Shown here: piece after piece, positions 36,158 through 44,959 of the stretch | Layout: each line of letters begins with the position of its first letter | How positions within the stretch are numbered: the first letter of the stretch is position 1 | Assembly: GCF_009905435.1 (NCBI RefSeq) | Contig: NZ_JAAAMT010000018.1 | Location: forward strand, 1-64,000 | Length of the DNA: 64,000 nucleotides | Reading direction: 5' to 3' | Origin: Pseudomonas sp. R5(2019) | GTDB taxonomy: Bacteria > Pseudomonadota > Gammaproteobacteria > Pseudomonadales > Pseudomonadaceae | Position numbers and translations under genes: made by a program | The notes under the pieces: model-generated | What the model was told of the DNA's origin: nothing | Seen by the model: only the letters and a program-made list of their open reading frames with translations | Database searches by the model: none

Positions 36158-36345
36158 GAAGCGGGTAAACCGATCATCCTGATGCACCGCAGCGCTCGTG
36201 CAAGGGAAGCGGCTCAGTCGCACACCGGTGCGTTGGCCGGCGACGTCCAGGTAATGCGTACCCTGGTAGAGCGCGAGGCCGTGGTGGTGGTGGAAACCAT
36301 GGATGAAATGTTCGATATCGCCGCCATCCTGGCCCGCTACCTGCG
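36158..36345 (+). pseudogene. Fragment of a second FerA-type acyl-CoA synthetase gene
   Basis: The frame reads NEAGKPIILMHRSARAREAAQ then SHTGALAGDVQVMRTLVERE and EMFDIAAILARYL. It matches residues around the phosphohistidine motif of the synthetase at 23387 (GKPIVLMHPGRSARAREAAQ, SHTGALAG, LVEREAVVVVE), lacking the Pro-Gly codons. Both sides are lost: the left is joined to the IS1182 remnant, the right ends before the terminator. It shows a paralogous ferA-like gene once stood here. Confidence 0.8.
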
Positions 36346-36417
36346 TGAAAGGCCTTCATCCTGTTGCGCAGTCGCCTACCAGGGGCGCGTGCAATTCGGC
36401 AAAACGGCGAAAACAAA

Positions 36418-36454
36418 AAGGCGCGACCATCCAACCATCGGTCGCGCTTTTGTA
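36418..36454 (-). terminator. Terminator of the carotenoid oxygenase gene
   Basis: GCGCGACC and GGTCGCGC form a perfect 8-base stem flanked by A-rich (left) and T-rich (right) runs, so it can work in both directions. It lies directly downstream of the minus-strand gene ending at 36467. Confidence 0.8.
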
Positions 36455-36466
36455 CGCCGTGATGGC

Positions 36467-37939
36467 TCAAACCACCGACGCTTTGCCTTTGGTCAGCTGA
36501 TCTGCAGGTACCCAGTTACCGTGCAAGCCGCTGCGCAAGTGCGTCGGAATGTGGATCGTAGCAATAGGGCCTTCGTCGACATGTTGCGCATCGAGGATTA
36601 CCAGTGCTGACGACATGGTCTCGTAGACATTCATCAGCCCCATCAGATAACCATCGCCTTCGGGGGCGTTTGCATTGCGGGGGACAAAAACTGGCTCCTG
36701 CAGGGTGGTCTTCGGCCCGCAGAACCATTGTTTGCTGACTCCGGTGGCCATGTCGATATGGCCCCAAGCATTTATCAGAAGGCCGGAAATACTGCGTCCG
36801 GTGGTGGGATCCAGCGGCAGACTGGGATCCATGACACACATGTAGCCGTGGCGATACGAGTGGCAGGCGTAGCGCTCATCGATCTTCGGGAATTCACCCA
36901 TCATGTTCGAGAGTGTGCGAGCTTCCCAGCTGCCATCCTTGGAGCTCAGGTCCAGGGTCCAGCGCGTCATACGCGCGGAGCCTCCTTCGCGATCGAACGG
37001 GGCGCCGGTGATGTCCGGGAAGAAGGGGAAGGCGTTGCTACGAGCTACCGGCGTGTCGAAATGAATTTTTGTGCCATCGTTGAACGCGTTCATCACATGG
37101 GAGCAGAATTGATTCGGCGCCCTGAACAGACGCAGGTCCTTGCCCTCGCCGCGGCGCGGCAGAACTGCAAGATAGACATCCTTCGAACTGTCCCAGCCGA
37201 ATACCGGCTTGCCTTCACGAGCGCGTTCCAGGCTGGTGCAGACGGGCACGATGGGCCAAACAACATAGTCTTCGGTAACGCCGAAGTCATGCATCAGGTT
37301 GGCATAGGGAACCTTGAACCAGGTTTCGTGAACCACTTGGCCGTGGCGGTCGATTACGTAGTAGGCGACATCGTCTGACCCTATGCCTTTGGCGTGGTAA
37401 CCGAAGCCAATCATCTCCCCGGTCGCATAGTCGTATTTCGGGTGAGCAGTGAACGCTTCGCTGGTTACCTTTCCGCCGAAGCTGGTATCGCCAATGGTTT
37501 CCAGAGTGAAGGGATCCATCTCCGTGGGAAGGCTGTCTTCCTTCATCGCATACAGGCGTCCCTCGTGGAAGAAAATATTGGTGTTGGCAGTGCTGCGACT
37601 GATGCCTTCCACACTCGGGTCGTCGGTGTACGGGTTGCGGTAGGCCCCGAACAGGGGATGGCCAGCCTTCTCCTCAGCGAGGAACTTTTGAGTACGGGCG
37701 TAGCGGGTCTTGAGGCTTACGCGCCCCTTCTCGAAACGGAACATGGAGATCATGCCGTCGCCGTTGAAGTAAATGTCATTCCCCAGCAGCGGTGGGTAGT
37801 GCGGGTCTGGCCCGACGCGATAGAACGCCCCTTCGATGTCCGGCAGCTGACCCTCGATCTCCAGGTCGGAAATGTCGAGCTCCATGCGGTTTGGTCGGTT
37901 GAAGCCGGTATAGATTGGCAGTTGCGGAAAAGTCTTCAT
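36467..37939 (-). CDS. Carotenoid-oxygenase-family lignostilbene dioxygenase / isoeugenol monooxygenase-like
   Basis: A 490-residue RPE65-family non-haem iron oxygenase. The four histidine ligands are visible at 166 (AHPK), 217 (MHDFG), 281 (SHVMNAF) and 473 (LHGNW). Tyr100 (FGAYRNPYTDDPSVEG) and Lys133 (MKEDSLP), equivalent to residues that hold the 4-hydroxyl of stilbenes in LsdA/NOV1, are present. Length fits bacterial LSD and isoeugenol monooxygenase (about 480-490). It cleaves an interphenyl or propenyl C=C to aldehydes such as vanillin. The LysR gene lies 44 bases upstream in the same direction. Confidence 0.88.
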   Translation of the reverse strand: MKTFPQLPIYTGFNRPNRMELDISDLEIEGQLPDIEGAFYRVGPDPHYPPLLGNDIYFNGDGMISMFRFEKGRVSLKTRYARTQKFLAEEKAGHPLFGAYRNPYTDDPSVEGISRSTANTNIFFHEGRLYAMKEDSLPTEMDPFTLETIGDTSFGGKVTSEAFTAHPKYDYATGEMIGFGYHAKGIGSDDVAYYVIDRHGQVVHETWFKVPYANLMHDFGVTEDYVVWPIVPVCTSLERAREGKPVFGWDSSKDVYLAVLPRRGEGKDLRLFRAPNQFCSHVMNAFNDGTKIHFDTPVARSNAFPFFPDITGAPFDREGGSARMTRWTLDLSSKDGSWEARTLSNMMGEFPKIDERYACHSYRHGYMCVMDPSLPLDPTTGRSISGLLINAWGHIDMATGVSKQWFCGPKTTLQEPVFVPRNANAPEGDGYLMGLMNVYETMSSALVILDAQHVDEGPIATIHIPTHLRSGLHGNWVPADQLTKGKASVV

Positions 37940-37983
37940 CGGGCGTCCTCGCTGAGGTTTTGTAATGGGACCGGGATGACAGG

Positions 37984-38943
37984 CTAAGTCGTATGTGGGC
38001 GTGCGGGTAGGGCCAAGGACGGAATCCGGTGTTCCGTTTCTGGAACGCTCTTGGCTCTGGAGTAGTTACTGAATTCCGCGCGCAGCACCTCGAGAAATGC
38101 GTTCAACCGTGCGGGTTGATGTCGTCGTTCGACGTAGGAGGCATAGGCTTGGGTGGGTGGTAACGAAAGCTCGGGTAGCAGGCGTTGCAAGCGGCCGGCG
38201 GCCACTTCAGCGGTGCACATGGCCACCGGCAGAATCGATATTCCGACCCCTTCCAGTGCCAGTTGGAAGGCAACGCCAATTTCCGACACCAAGGCGCGCA
38301 CTCTTGGGCTGTTGGCGTTGCCGGCCTCCACTGGCCAGGCACCGTCGCGTAAATGTGTGTCCAGCAAAACCCAATCGAAGTTTGCAAGGTCTTCGATTGA
38401 GTTTGGTTTACCTGAGCGGGCGATGAACTCTGGGCTGGCATAGAGCCCACGTTCCAGTTCCGCTAGCAAGCGGCTAGGTAGATTTGGATTGCCAACCCGG
38501 CCGACATGGATGGCAACATCATAGGCGCTTTCGCCGAGGTCCACCGGATTGTTGGTCGCCATTATCTCCAGCTTAACCAGGGGATACTGGCGAGCGAAGC
38601 AAGCAATCACGCGGGTCACCACCGCTCCGCCGAAGCCGAAGGGCATGCTGATGCGAAGGGTGCCGGTGGGCTCCGAGTGCGTCTCACTTGCTAGGTCGGT
38701 GACGCTCGCCACTTCAGTGCGGATGCGCTCACAGTGCTCCAGGATCGCCTTCCCGGCTTCAGTGAGCATAACGCCCCGGGCGTTGCGCTTGACCAGGACC
38801 AATTCCAACTGCTCCTCCAGAGCCCGCAATTGGCGGCTGAGGGTGGCCTTGGGTACGCCGCAACGAACACTTGCGCGGGCCAGGCTCCCTGCAGTGGCGA
38901 TCTCGTGAAAAAGCATCAGTGCATTCAGATCGATGGTCGGCAC
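37984..38943 (-). CDS. LysR-family regulator
   Basis: A 319-residue LysR regulator with an N-terminal winged helix (NALMLFHEIATAGSLARASV, PKATLSRQLRALEEQLE) and a C-terminal substrate domain of the DNA-binding LTTR type (GTLRISMPFGFGG). GTG 38943 with AGGA eight bases upstream was chosen; the frame is open further upstream but without family similarity. It lies just upstream of the lignostilbene-type oxygenase and diverges from the Rieske gene at 39567, both likely targets. Confidence 0.85.
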   Translation of the reverse strand: MPTIDLNALMLFHEIATAGSLARASVRCGVPKATLSRQLRALEEQLELVLVKRNARGVMLTEAGKAILEHCERIRTEVASVTDLASETHSEPTGTLRISMPFGFGGAVVTRVIACFARQYPLVKLEIMATNNPVDLGESAYDVAIHVGRVGNPNLPSRLLAELERGLYASPEFIARSGKPNSIEDLANFDWVLLDTHLRDGAWPVEAGNANSPRVRALVSEIGVAFQLALEGVGISILPVAMCTAEVAAGRLQRLLPELSLPPTQAYASYVERRHQPARLNAFLEVLRAEFSNYSRAKSVPETEHRIPSLALPARPHTT

Positions 38944-39566
38944 GAAGGATCCTGCTAAGTAAGGAGACCTGATGGATAGTACCGCAGATGAAACGGTGGG
39001 TGGTGGGGCGGGGAATGTGGCCGCGCTTGCGGAGGCCGAGTAATGGGCTCTTGCGAGCATCCAGGTAGGCTGCGGCGCACCGAAAGCGGGGTACGAGCAG
39101 TTACCGTATGAAAATAGCAAGCAAGCCTTATGTAAACAATGCGATGACGTCAAGACTGTGTTCGAAACCGTTGACGCAGGCCTGCTGGTTGCCTTATATA
39201 AGAAATGCTTACTTGTGTGATGAAGAGATCACATGGCAGGACGAGAGCACCAACAATAATGAGCCTCATACCGGAACGCGCGCATGCCCCTCAACACTCC
39301 CATCGGCACTGATGCCGTTAAGCCCATAAGCGTTGGCTGGGATGCTTGCGAAATCGACTCCGCTCTACTGCTTCGAGAGTGGGAGGATGGTCCTGAGCTG
39401 GGTGGCACTGAGCTGCCTCGACTCCTGTCGGCTAATCGTGGAGCCGCTTCTCAGGGGCGCGGGGGGTAGCTGCGTTCAAGGGGCTGGAAGGAATAGGGGA
39501 GTCGGGGTTTGATTCGGCCGCACATGTTCCGGCGGCATCCATCAAACAACCATAAGAGGATTAGCT
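38944..39566. promoter_or_regulatory. Divergent control region (LysR / Rieske oxygenase) with boxes
   Basis: A 620-base gap without a convincing gene. It contains CTTATGTAAA at 39127-39136 and the perfect palindrome CTTATATAAG at 39193-39202, 66 bases apart, matching the boxes at 22303 and 22408. A short frame at 39284-39469 shows no family features. Confidence 0.6.
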
Positions 39567-40631
39567 ATGAAATACGTAAGAAATTGTTGGTACATGGTCG
39601 GCTGGAAAGAAGACTTTCCTGCCGGTGAAATCAAGCCGTTCACTCTTCTTGAAGAATCCGTAGTGCTCTTCAGAAACGCAGATGGCAAATTGGTGGCCCT
39701 GGCTGACCGCTGCTGCCACCGCTTGGCCCCGTTGTCGGTCGGGCGTCTCGAAAGCGATGGGCTGCGCTGCATGTATCACGGATTGAAATTTGCAGATGAT
39801 GGGCGGTGCATCGAAGTGCCCGGGCAGGACAGGATTTCGCCCCTTCTCCGCGTGCCGACTTATCCAGTAGTGGAGTTGCACGGTGCCGCATGGATCTGGA
39901 TGGGGGATCCGGCAAAGGCTGACGAATGCTTGATTCCTCCCTTTGTCGGCCATATCCATCCTGACTGGTCGATGATTCCTGGTCGAATGGACTATGACGC
40001 GCACTACCGCCTGATCAATGACAATCTGCTGGATTTGTCGCATTTGACTTATGTGCATGGCGCCCCCGACTCCTTCGCTGCAGAAGAGCAGTGGGTTGGT
40101 GCCAAGGTAAGCGTGCAGCGTTTGGAGCGGGGGGTTCGAGTTTCTCGCTGGATTGAGGGAACCCCTGGGTTGGATGGGAATGGCGGGAAGAGGGACCTCT
40201 GGACCAGTTACGACTTTCTGGTGCCGGGAATCTTCCTTCTTCGAGGTGATACCTATCCGCTGGGCACGGCGGAGAAGTTCAACCGCCAAGAGCCGGACTC
40301 AAGCGTAGAGCCGTTGCGTAAGACGCTGTCCTGCCAGGCGGTTACCCCTCTCACTGAATTTACCAGCTGCTATTTCTTCGCGTTTGGTCCTTGGTCGAAG
40401 GAGCCAGACAAGAAAGAACTCTTCCTGAAAATTGCCCAGCAAGCATTCAGTGAGGACAAGGTCATCGTGGAAGCGCAGCAGCGTACCATCCTGCGCTCGC
40501 CCGGGGTGCGCGTCATTCCGCTTGCCGCGGACCAAGCCATTGTTCAGTTCAACAAGTTGCTTGAGCAGATGATGGAGGAGGAGGCGCGGGTCGCAAGTGC
40601 TCCGGTAGAGGTTCACTCCGCAGCGGGTTGA
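39567..40631 (+). CDS. VanA-like Rieske aromatic oxygenase (third)
   Basis: A 354-residue Rieske oxygenase, the close paralogue of the one at 27669. It begins KYVRNCWYMVGWKEDF, with CCHRLAPLSVGRLESDGLRC/YHGLKF and NDNLLDLSHLTYVHGAPDSF. ATG 39567 follows an AGAGGA site. It is a single-gene unit ending at a strong terminator and is probably an O-demethylase. It lies beside ligW and the lignostilbene-type gene, so a methoxylated cleavage product is a plausible substrate (inference). No partner reductase is adjacent. Confidence 0.87.
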   Translation: MKYVRNCWYMVGWKEDFPAGEIKPFTLLEESVVLFRNADGKLVALADRCCHRLAPLSVGRLESDGLRCMYHGLKFADDGRCIEVPGQDRISPLLRVPTYPVVELHGAAWIWMGDPAKADECLIPPFVGHIHPDWSMIPGRMDYDAHYRLINDNLLDLSHLTYVHGAPDSFAAEEQWVGAKVSVQRLERGVRVSRWIEGTPGLDGNGGKRDLWTSYDFLVPGIFLLRGDTYPLGTAEKFNRQEPDSSVEPLRKTLSCQAVTPLTEFTSCYFFAFGPWSKEPDKKELFLKIAQQAFSEDKVIVEAQQRTILRSPGVRVIPLAADQAIVQFNKLLEQMMEEEARVASAPVEVHSAAG

Positions 40632-40649
40632 TCCCCCCGATCGCTCGAT

Positions 40650-40678
40650 GCCGGCACTGAATGGATTCTAGTGCCGGC
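40650..40678 (+). terminator. Hairpin after third Rieske gene
   Basis: GCCGGCACT and AGTGCCGGC form a perfect 9-base stem with an 11-base loop, 19 bases after the stop at 40631. The T-run is weak. Confidence 0.6.
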
Positions 40679-40782
40679 CGGCTTTGCTCCGCTTGTATTG
40701 TTTCAGTCGATGGGAGGCTGCTTGCTGCGCGGTTTCCAAGCGGATGCTGAAAGTCGGGGGCACAAAAAAGGTATCCGGTGTC

Positions 40783-40815
40783 CCGTCCTGAAGGTTTACA
40801 CCTGTTTCAGGACGG
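40783..40815 (-). terminator. Terminator of ligW
   Basis: CCGTCCTGAA and TTCAGGACGG form a perfect 10-base stem just beyond the minus-strand ligW stop, and the minus strand continues to a TTTTTT run. Confidence 0.75.
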
Positions 40816-40826
40816 AACAGGGTGTT

Positions 40827-41879
40827 TCAATCGAGCTTGAAGAGTCGCGTGGCATTGGTCTCGAAGAACTTCTTCTTGGCCTGGTCACTGATGTTCATGT
40901 TGTCCAGGGCCGTGACTTCGGCAGGATCGTATTGGTAAGGGTAATCCATGGCATACATGACGCGGTCTTCGCCGATCTGCTCTTGGGTGAATTGCACTGC
41001 AGGCTCCCAGGCCATGCCACTGTTGGTGATGTAAAAGTTTTCCTTGAGGTAGTCACTGGGCTTGCGCTCGAGCGGTTGCATGCTGGCGTAGCGCTTTGAA
41101 CGTACGGTCGCGGCATGCATGTAGTCCAGGCGGAACATCCAGAAAGGTAGTGCCTCGCCCATGTGCCCGAGGATCATCTGCAGTTTGGGGAAACGGTCGA
41201 ATACTCCGGCTGTGATGATGCGCAAGGCGTGCATACCGGTTTCAACCCCAAAGCCGAAAATGGCACCGTCCAAGCCACAGTCGAGCATCGGCTCGATCAT
41301 GTTTTTTGGTGGCGTCATGGGGTGTAGGTAGATCGGTACACCCAGAGCTTCGGCTGCTTCGAAGATTTCCCAGAATTTGGGATCGGACAAGTATTCGCCG
41401 TGAGTATGGGAGTTAATGATAACCCCCTTGAGCCCAAGCTCGGTGACTCCGCGGTGAATCTCCTTGGCGGCCGCAGCTGGGTCTTGAGGGGCTGCGGCTG
41501 CCAGGCCAGCGAGGCGACCAGGGTGACGTGCGACGGCCTCTGCAAGCCAGTCATTGGAGTAGCGGGCGAAGGAGACGGCGTCGGCTTTGTCCATGACCTG
41601 TACGCCCGGGGATGTCAGCGAGAGGATCTGCATGTCGATACCGGCAGCGTCCATGTGGCGCAGGCGCTGAGTCTCCATCTCTTCCAGGCCGTCGATGATA
41701 AAGCGCGCACGCTCACTGGTACCACTGAGGTAAAAGCTCCACATGGTATTGAAGCCAGGATCATCCAGGGTCTTGCCCGTGGTCATGCGTCGATAGATAT
41801 CGATCATCTCCGGCGGAGCGAAGGCTTCTTCGGTGGCGATGCGTCGATAGGGGGCCTTGCTCGGGGGCTGGTTTGTCAT
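40827..41879 (-). CDS. ligW: 5-Carboxyvanillate decarboxylase
   Basis: A 350-residue amidohydrolase-superfamily (amidohydrolase 2) protein that follows Sphingobium LigW almost end to end: RIATEEAFA, LTSPGVQ, APQDPAAAAKEIHRG, INSHTHGEYL, GLDGAIFGFGVETGMHALRI, GHMGEALPFWMFRLDYMHAA, GEDRVMYAMDYPYQY and KKKFFETNA. The metal site includes the Glu of ATEEAF and the histidine and aspartate motifs. It converts 5-carboxyvanillate to vanillate, the link between biphenyl or phenylcoumaran products and VanAB. It diverges from the acyl-CoA dehydrogenase across a box-containing promoter. Confidence 0.9.
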   Translation of the reverse strand: MTNQPPSKAPYRRIATEEAFAPPEMIDIYRRMTTGKTLDDPGFNTMWSFYLSGTSERARFIIDGLEEMETQRLRHMDAAGIDMQILSLTSPGVQVMDKADAVSFARYSNDWLAEAVARHPGRLAGLAAAAPQDPAAAAKEIHRGVTELGLKGVIINSHTHGEYLSDPKFWEIFEAAEALGVPIYLHPMTPPKNMIEPMLDCGLDGAIFGFGVETGMHALRIITAGVFDRFPKLQMILGHMGEALPFWMFRLDYMHAATVRSKRYASMQPLERKPSDYLKENFYITNSGMAWEPAVQFTQEQIGEDRVMYAMDYPYQYDPAEVTALDNMNISDQAKKKFFETNATRLFKLD

Positions 41880-41912
41880 TGTTGTGCTCCAGATGGGTTG
41901 TTGGAAGTATAA

Positions 41913-41991
41913 CGTATATAAGGTTTACGTATCTTGTAAAGGTGCGTCCATACGATTTTGGTCAGAATAGAGGCTTTACAATCTATATAAG
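41913..41991. promoter_or_regulatory. ligW / acyl-CoA dehydrogenase divergent control region
   Basis: Two TATATAAG boxes: CGTATATAAG at 41913-41922 and TCTATATAAG at 41982-41991, 69 bases apart, a spacing close to that before the Rieske gene (66). A GGTTTACGTATCTTGTAAA stretch lies between. Confidence 0.6.
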
Positions 41992-42042
41992 ATAGGCTTA
42001 CATGTGATGCATAACTCCAATCAACCCACAGGGATCTGCTCC

Positions 42043-43206
42043 ATGGCCAGCGCATTTGATTCTCAAAGCTTTCAGGCACTCCTGGATACCGTCGAACGTT
42101 ACGTGAAAAACCGTCTGATGCCTCTCGAAGAGCTCGTCGAAGAGAAAAACGCCGTGCCGGAAGAAATCGTTGCCGAGATGCGCGAGATGGGCCTTTTTGG
42201 CTTGGGTATCCCTCAGGAATATGAAGGCCTGGAGCTGGATATCGAGCAGGAGATGCAGGTACAGATGCTGTTCAGCCAGACCTCCCAGGCCTTTCGCCTG
42301 GTGTTCTGGCCTAACGTGGGGATTGGCAGCAAGGGCATTGTGTTGGCTGGTACTCCCGAGCAGAAACAACGCTACCTGCCCAAGTTGGCCAGCGGTGAAT
42401 ACCGAGCGGCCTTCTGCCTGACGGAGCCTGAGGCAGGCTCCGATGCTGCCAGCTTGAAAACCACGGCGGTGCGTGACGGTGACCACTATGTGCTCAACGG
42501 CACCAAGCGTTTCATCACCAACGCCTTGCACGCCGATATTTTTACGGTGATGGCCCGCACGGACAGGAGCAAACCTGGCGCGGACGGTATCAGCGCCTTT
42601 ATCGTGGAGCGCAATACGCCCGGCCTGCACATTGGCAAGCAAGAAAAGAAGATGGGCCAGCGAGGCTCGGCCATTTGCGATGTGATTCTCGAGAATGTTC
42701 GCGTGCCGGCCGATGCCATCATTGGCGGGGCGCAAAATGAAGGTAAGGGCTTTCGCATTGCCATGCAGGTGCTCGATAGCGGCCGTGCCAGCGTGGCCGC
42801 CTCTGCCGTAGGGTTGGCTCGGCGGATTATCGACGAGGCGGCGCGTTACGCGTTGCAACGCAAACAGTTCGGTCAGCCCATCGCGAATTTCCAATTGATC
42901 CAGGCGATGCTTGCTGACTCTGAAGCCGAATACCTTGCGGGTCTGGCGCTGGCCCTGCGGGCGGGTCAGGCCCTGCAGCAGGGCGAAGATGCGCGCACGC
43001 TAGCGGCCTCTGCCAAATATTTCTGTTCGGAAATGGTGGGCCGTGTCGCTGATCGCGCCGTGCAGATCTTCGGTGGTAGCGGATATGTCGCCGAGTACCC
43101 GGTGGAGCGCCTTTATCGCGATGCGCGGGCCATGCGCATCTACGAAGGCACCAGTCAGGTACTGCAACTGGTCATCGCCAAGACCATGCTCAAACGCTAC
43201 GAGTGA
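42043..43206 (+). CDS. Acyl-CoA dehydrogenase
   Basis: A 387-residue FAD acyl-CoA dehydrogenase: LTEPEAGSDAASLKT for flavin and substrate, KRFITNALHADIF, the RKQFGQPIANFQLIQ helix, and the catalytic-base region FGGSGYVAEYPVERLYRDARA with the end IYEGTSQVLQLVIAKTML. ATG 42043 is preferred, with AGGGATC upstream. It may oxidise dihydroferuloyl-type acyl-CoA to the cinnamoyl-CoA used by Ech (inference from FerA and Ech in the window). It is divergent from ligW. Confidence 0.87.
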   Translation: MASAFDSQSFQALLDTVERYVKNRLMPLEELVEEKNAVPEEIVAEMREMGLFGLGIPQEYEGLELDIEQEMQVQMLFSQTSQAFRLVFWPNVGIGSKGIVLAGTPEQKQRYLPKLASGEYRAAFCLTEPEAGSDAASLKTTAVRDGDHYVLNGTKRFITNALHADIFTVMARTDRSKPGADGISAFIVERNTPGLHIGKQEKKMGQRGSAICDVILENVRVPADAIIGGAQNEGKGFRIAMQVLDSGRASVAASAVGLARRIIDEAARYALQRKQFGQPIANFQLIQAMLADSEAEYLAGLALALRAGQALQQGEDARTLAASAKYFCSEMVGRVADRAVQIFGGSGYVAEYPVERLYRDARAMRIYEGTSQVLQLVIAKTMLKRYE

Positions 43207-43377
43207 AACCTTGGAACGTCCCGTAACGGGCCGAGTTGATATGGGCCTGGAGCCCTTGCAGTCTGGTCTTGGTGTGTAGATCAAGTGCGATCTCGTCGTT
43301 CTGAAGGTGGCTGACCCCTTCAAAGTCATTGTGGGTGAATCGCGCGCTGTCAAATGCTGGCTATTATTTAAGCAATA

Positions 43378-43387
43378 CTTATATAAG
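43378..43387. promoter_or_regulatory. CTTATATAAG box before MFS gene
   Basis: A perfect 10-base palindrome 113 bases before the MFS start at 43501, in the 294-base gap after the acyl-CoA dehydrogenase. ATTTAAGC lies just upstream as a possible second half site. Confidence 0.6.
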
Positions 43388-43500
43388 CTATATTGCCACT
43401 GCTGGCTGAAGTCGCTAGGCTAGGGCAACAAACGTCTGCTCTGGCCCAAGCGTTTCCAACAACAAATAGAAGTCGCGCAGCGGCTCGACAGGAGTATGTG

Positions 43501-44916
43501 ATGAGTCTCTCCAGCACCCGCCAGACCCCCGTGTCTGTGCAATCACCCGTGTCAACGACACTCAATTCACGTGGTTATCGAGCCTGGCTGCTGTGCATGC
43601 TGGTGCTGGTGTATGCGTCCAGTTTCATGGACCGCATTATCATGGCGACGGTGGGCCAGGCCGTTAAAGAGGACTTGCAACTGAGCGACTTACAGCTTGG
43701 GTTGCTGGGCGGCCTGGCATTCGCACTGTTCTACACCGTGCTGGGTTTACCGATTGCTCGTTTCGCCGAACGTCGAAGCCGTGTTCGCATCATTGGCAGT
43801 TGCGTAATTGTGTGGTCGGCGATGACCGCCTTGTGCGGCACCGCCAACAACTTTGTCCAGTTGTTGCTGTTCCGCATGGGGGTCGGGGTAGGGGAGGCAG
43901 GGTGTGTCCCCGCTGCGCATTCGCTGATTGCCGATCACTTCCCTCGCGAGCGGCGTGCCACGGCCCTGGCCCTGTTCTCCCTGGGCGTGCCACTGGGCGC
44001 CGCGGGCGGTGCTGTGTTGGGAGGGTGGATGGTGCAGCACTATGGCTGGCGCGAGGCGTTTTACGTGATGGGCTTGCCGGGTATTGCCCTGGGCCTGCTG
44101 GTGTACGCAACACTCCGCGAGCCCCAGCGTGGTCTGTCCGAAGAGCGTTATCAGGACAGTGACAATGTCCCGTCGTTCGTGACCGTATTGAAGCGAATGT
44201 TCGGTCTGGCAACGTTTCGTCGAATATCACTAGGTGCTGGGTTGGGCGGGTTTGCCGTCTACGGTATCAATCTGTTCATACCGGTGTACATGATCCGTGC
44301 CTTCGATATGAGTTACGCCAAGGCTGGGTTGATGTTCGCGATCATTTCCGGCGGTGCGGGGATGATTGGTGGTGCGCTGGGCGGTGTGATCAGTGATTGG
44401 GCTGGGCGGCGTGGAGAGAAATGGTATGGCTGGGTACCGGCCTTGAGTTTTCTGGCCGCTGCTCCTTGCTACGTAGTCGGTTTCCTGCAGGAGAGCTGGC
44501 AGTTGAGCGTGGTTTGGATTGCCATCGGTTGTATGTTCGTGATGTTTCACCAACCTCCAACGTTTGCTGTGACCCAGAACCTGGCCGAGCCACGGATGCG
44601 AGCATCGGCGTCGGCCATCCTGCTATTTGTACTCAATCTCATTGGAATGGGCCTGGGGCCACTGTTTATTGGCTTGGCCAGTGACCTTTATGCCGCTCGC
44701 GACTTTTCGCTCGGTGATTACAGCACGCTATGCCCAGGTGGTATGGCTCCGGCGAATGCCGAAGCGATACTGGCCGAGGCCTGTCATGGTGCCTCAGTGA
44801 TTGGCTTGCGCAGTGCCATCGTGACCTGTGCTGGGGGCTTCATCTTGGCGGCAATGGTGTACTACCTCGCTGGCAGGAGCATGGCCCGCGACTTGAATAC
44901 CAGCGTACACCCCTGA
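43501..44916 (+). CDS. MFS transporter (spinster-like / aromatic-acid type)
   Basis: A 471-residue twelve-helix MFS protein: LVLVYASSFMDRIIMATVGQ in helix 1, GLLGGLAFALFYTVLGLPIARFAERRSR with the MFS loop motif, and RMGVGVGEAGCVPAAHSLIA. ATG 43501 follows GACAGGAG. It carries a CTTATATAAG box upstream and precedes the quinoprotein gene, so it probably imports an aromatic acid or lignin-derived compound for this regulon. Substrate not deducible. Confidence 0.85.
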   Translation: MSLSSTRQTPVSVQSPVSTTLNSRGYRAWLLCMLVLVYASSFMDRIIMATVGQAVKEDLQLSDLQLGLLGGLAFALFYTVLGLPIARFAERRSRVRIIGSCVIVWSAMTALCGTANNFVQLLLFRMGVGVGEAGCVPAAHSLIADHFPRERRATALALFSLGVPLGAAGGAVLGGWMVQHYGWREAFYVMGLPGIALGLLVYATLREPQRGLSEERYQDSDNVPSFVTVLKRMFGLATFRRISLGAGLGGFAVYGINLFIPVYMIRAFDMSYAKAGLMFAIISGGAGMIGGALGGVISDWAGRRGEKWYGWVPALSFLAAAPCYVVGFLQESWQLSVVWIAIGCMFVMFHQPPTFAVTQNLAEPRMRASASAILLFVLNLIGMGLGPLFIGLASDLYAARDFSLGDYSTLCPGGMAPANAEAILAEACHGASVIGLRSAIVTCAGGFILAAMVYYLAGRSMARDLNTSVHP

Positions 44917-44959
44917 AGTAGCCAGGCGGGACAGCTACCAGCCGGACGATGAGGACACC

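Noticed and set aside
36182..36610. A 142-codon frame as a possible new small gene
   Set aside because: Its first part is a fragment of a FerA-type synthetase and the rest crosses the terminator and the antisense of the oxygenase gene.
39284..39469. Small ORF between LysR and Rieske genes
   Set aside because: No family similarity, no clear ribosome site; the gap is better explained as control DNA with CTTATATAAG boxes.
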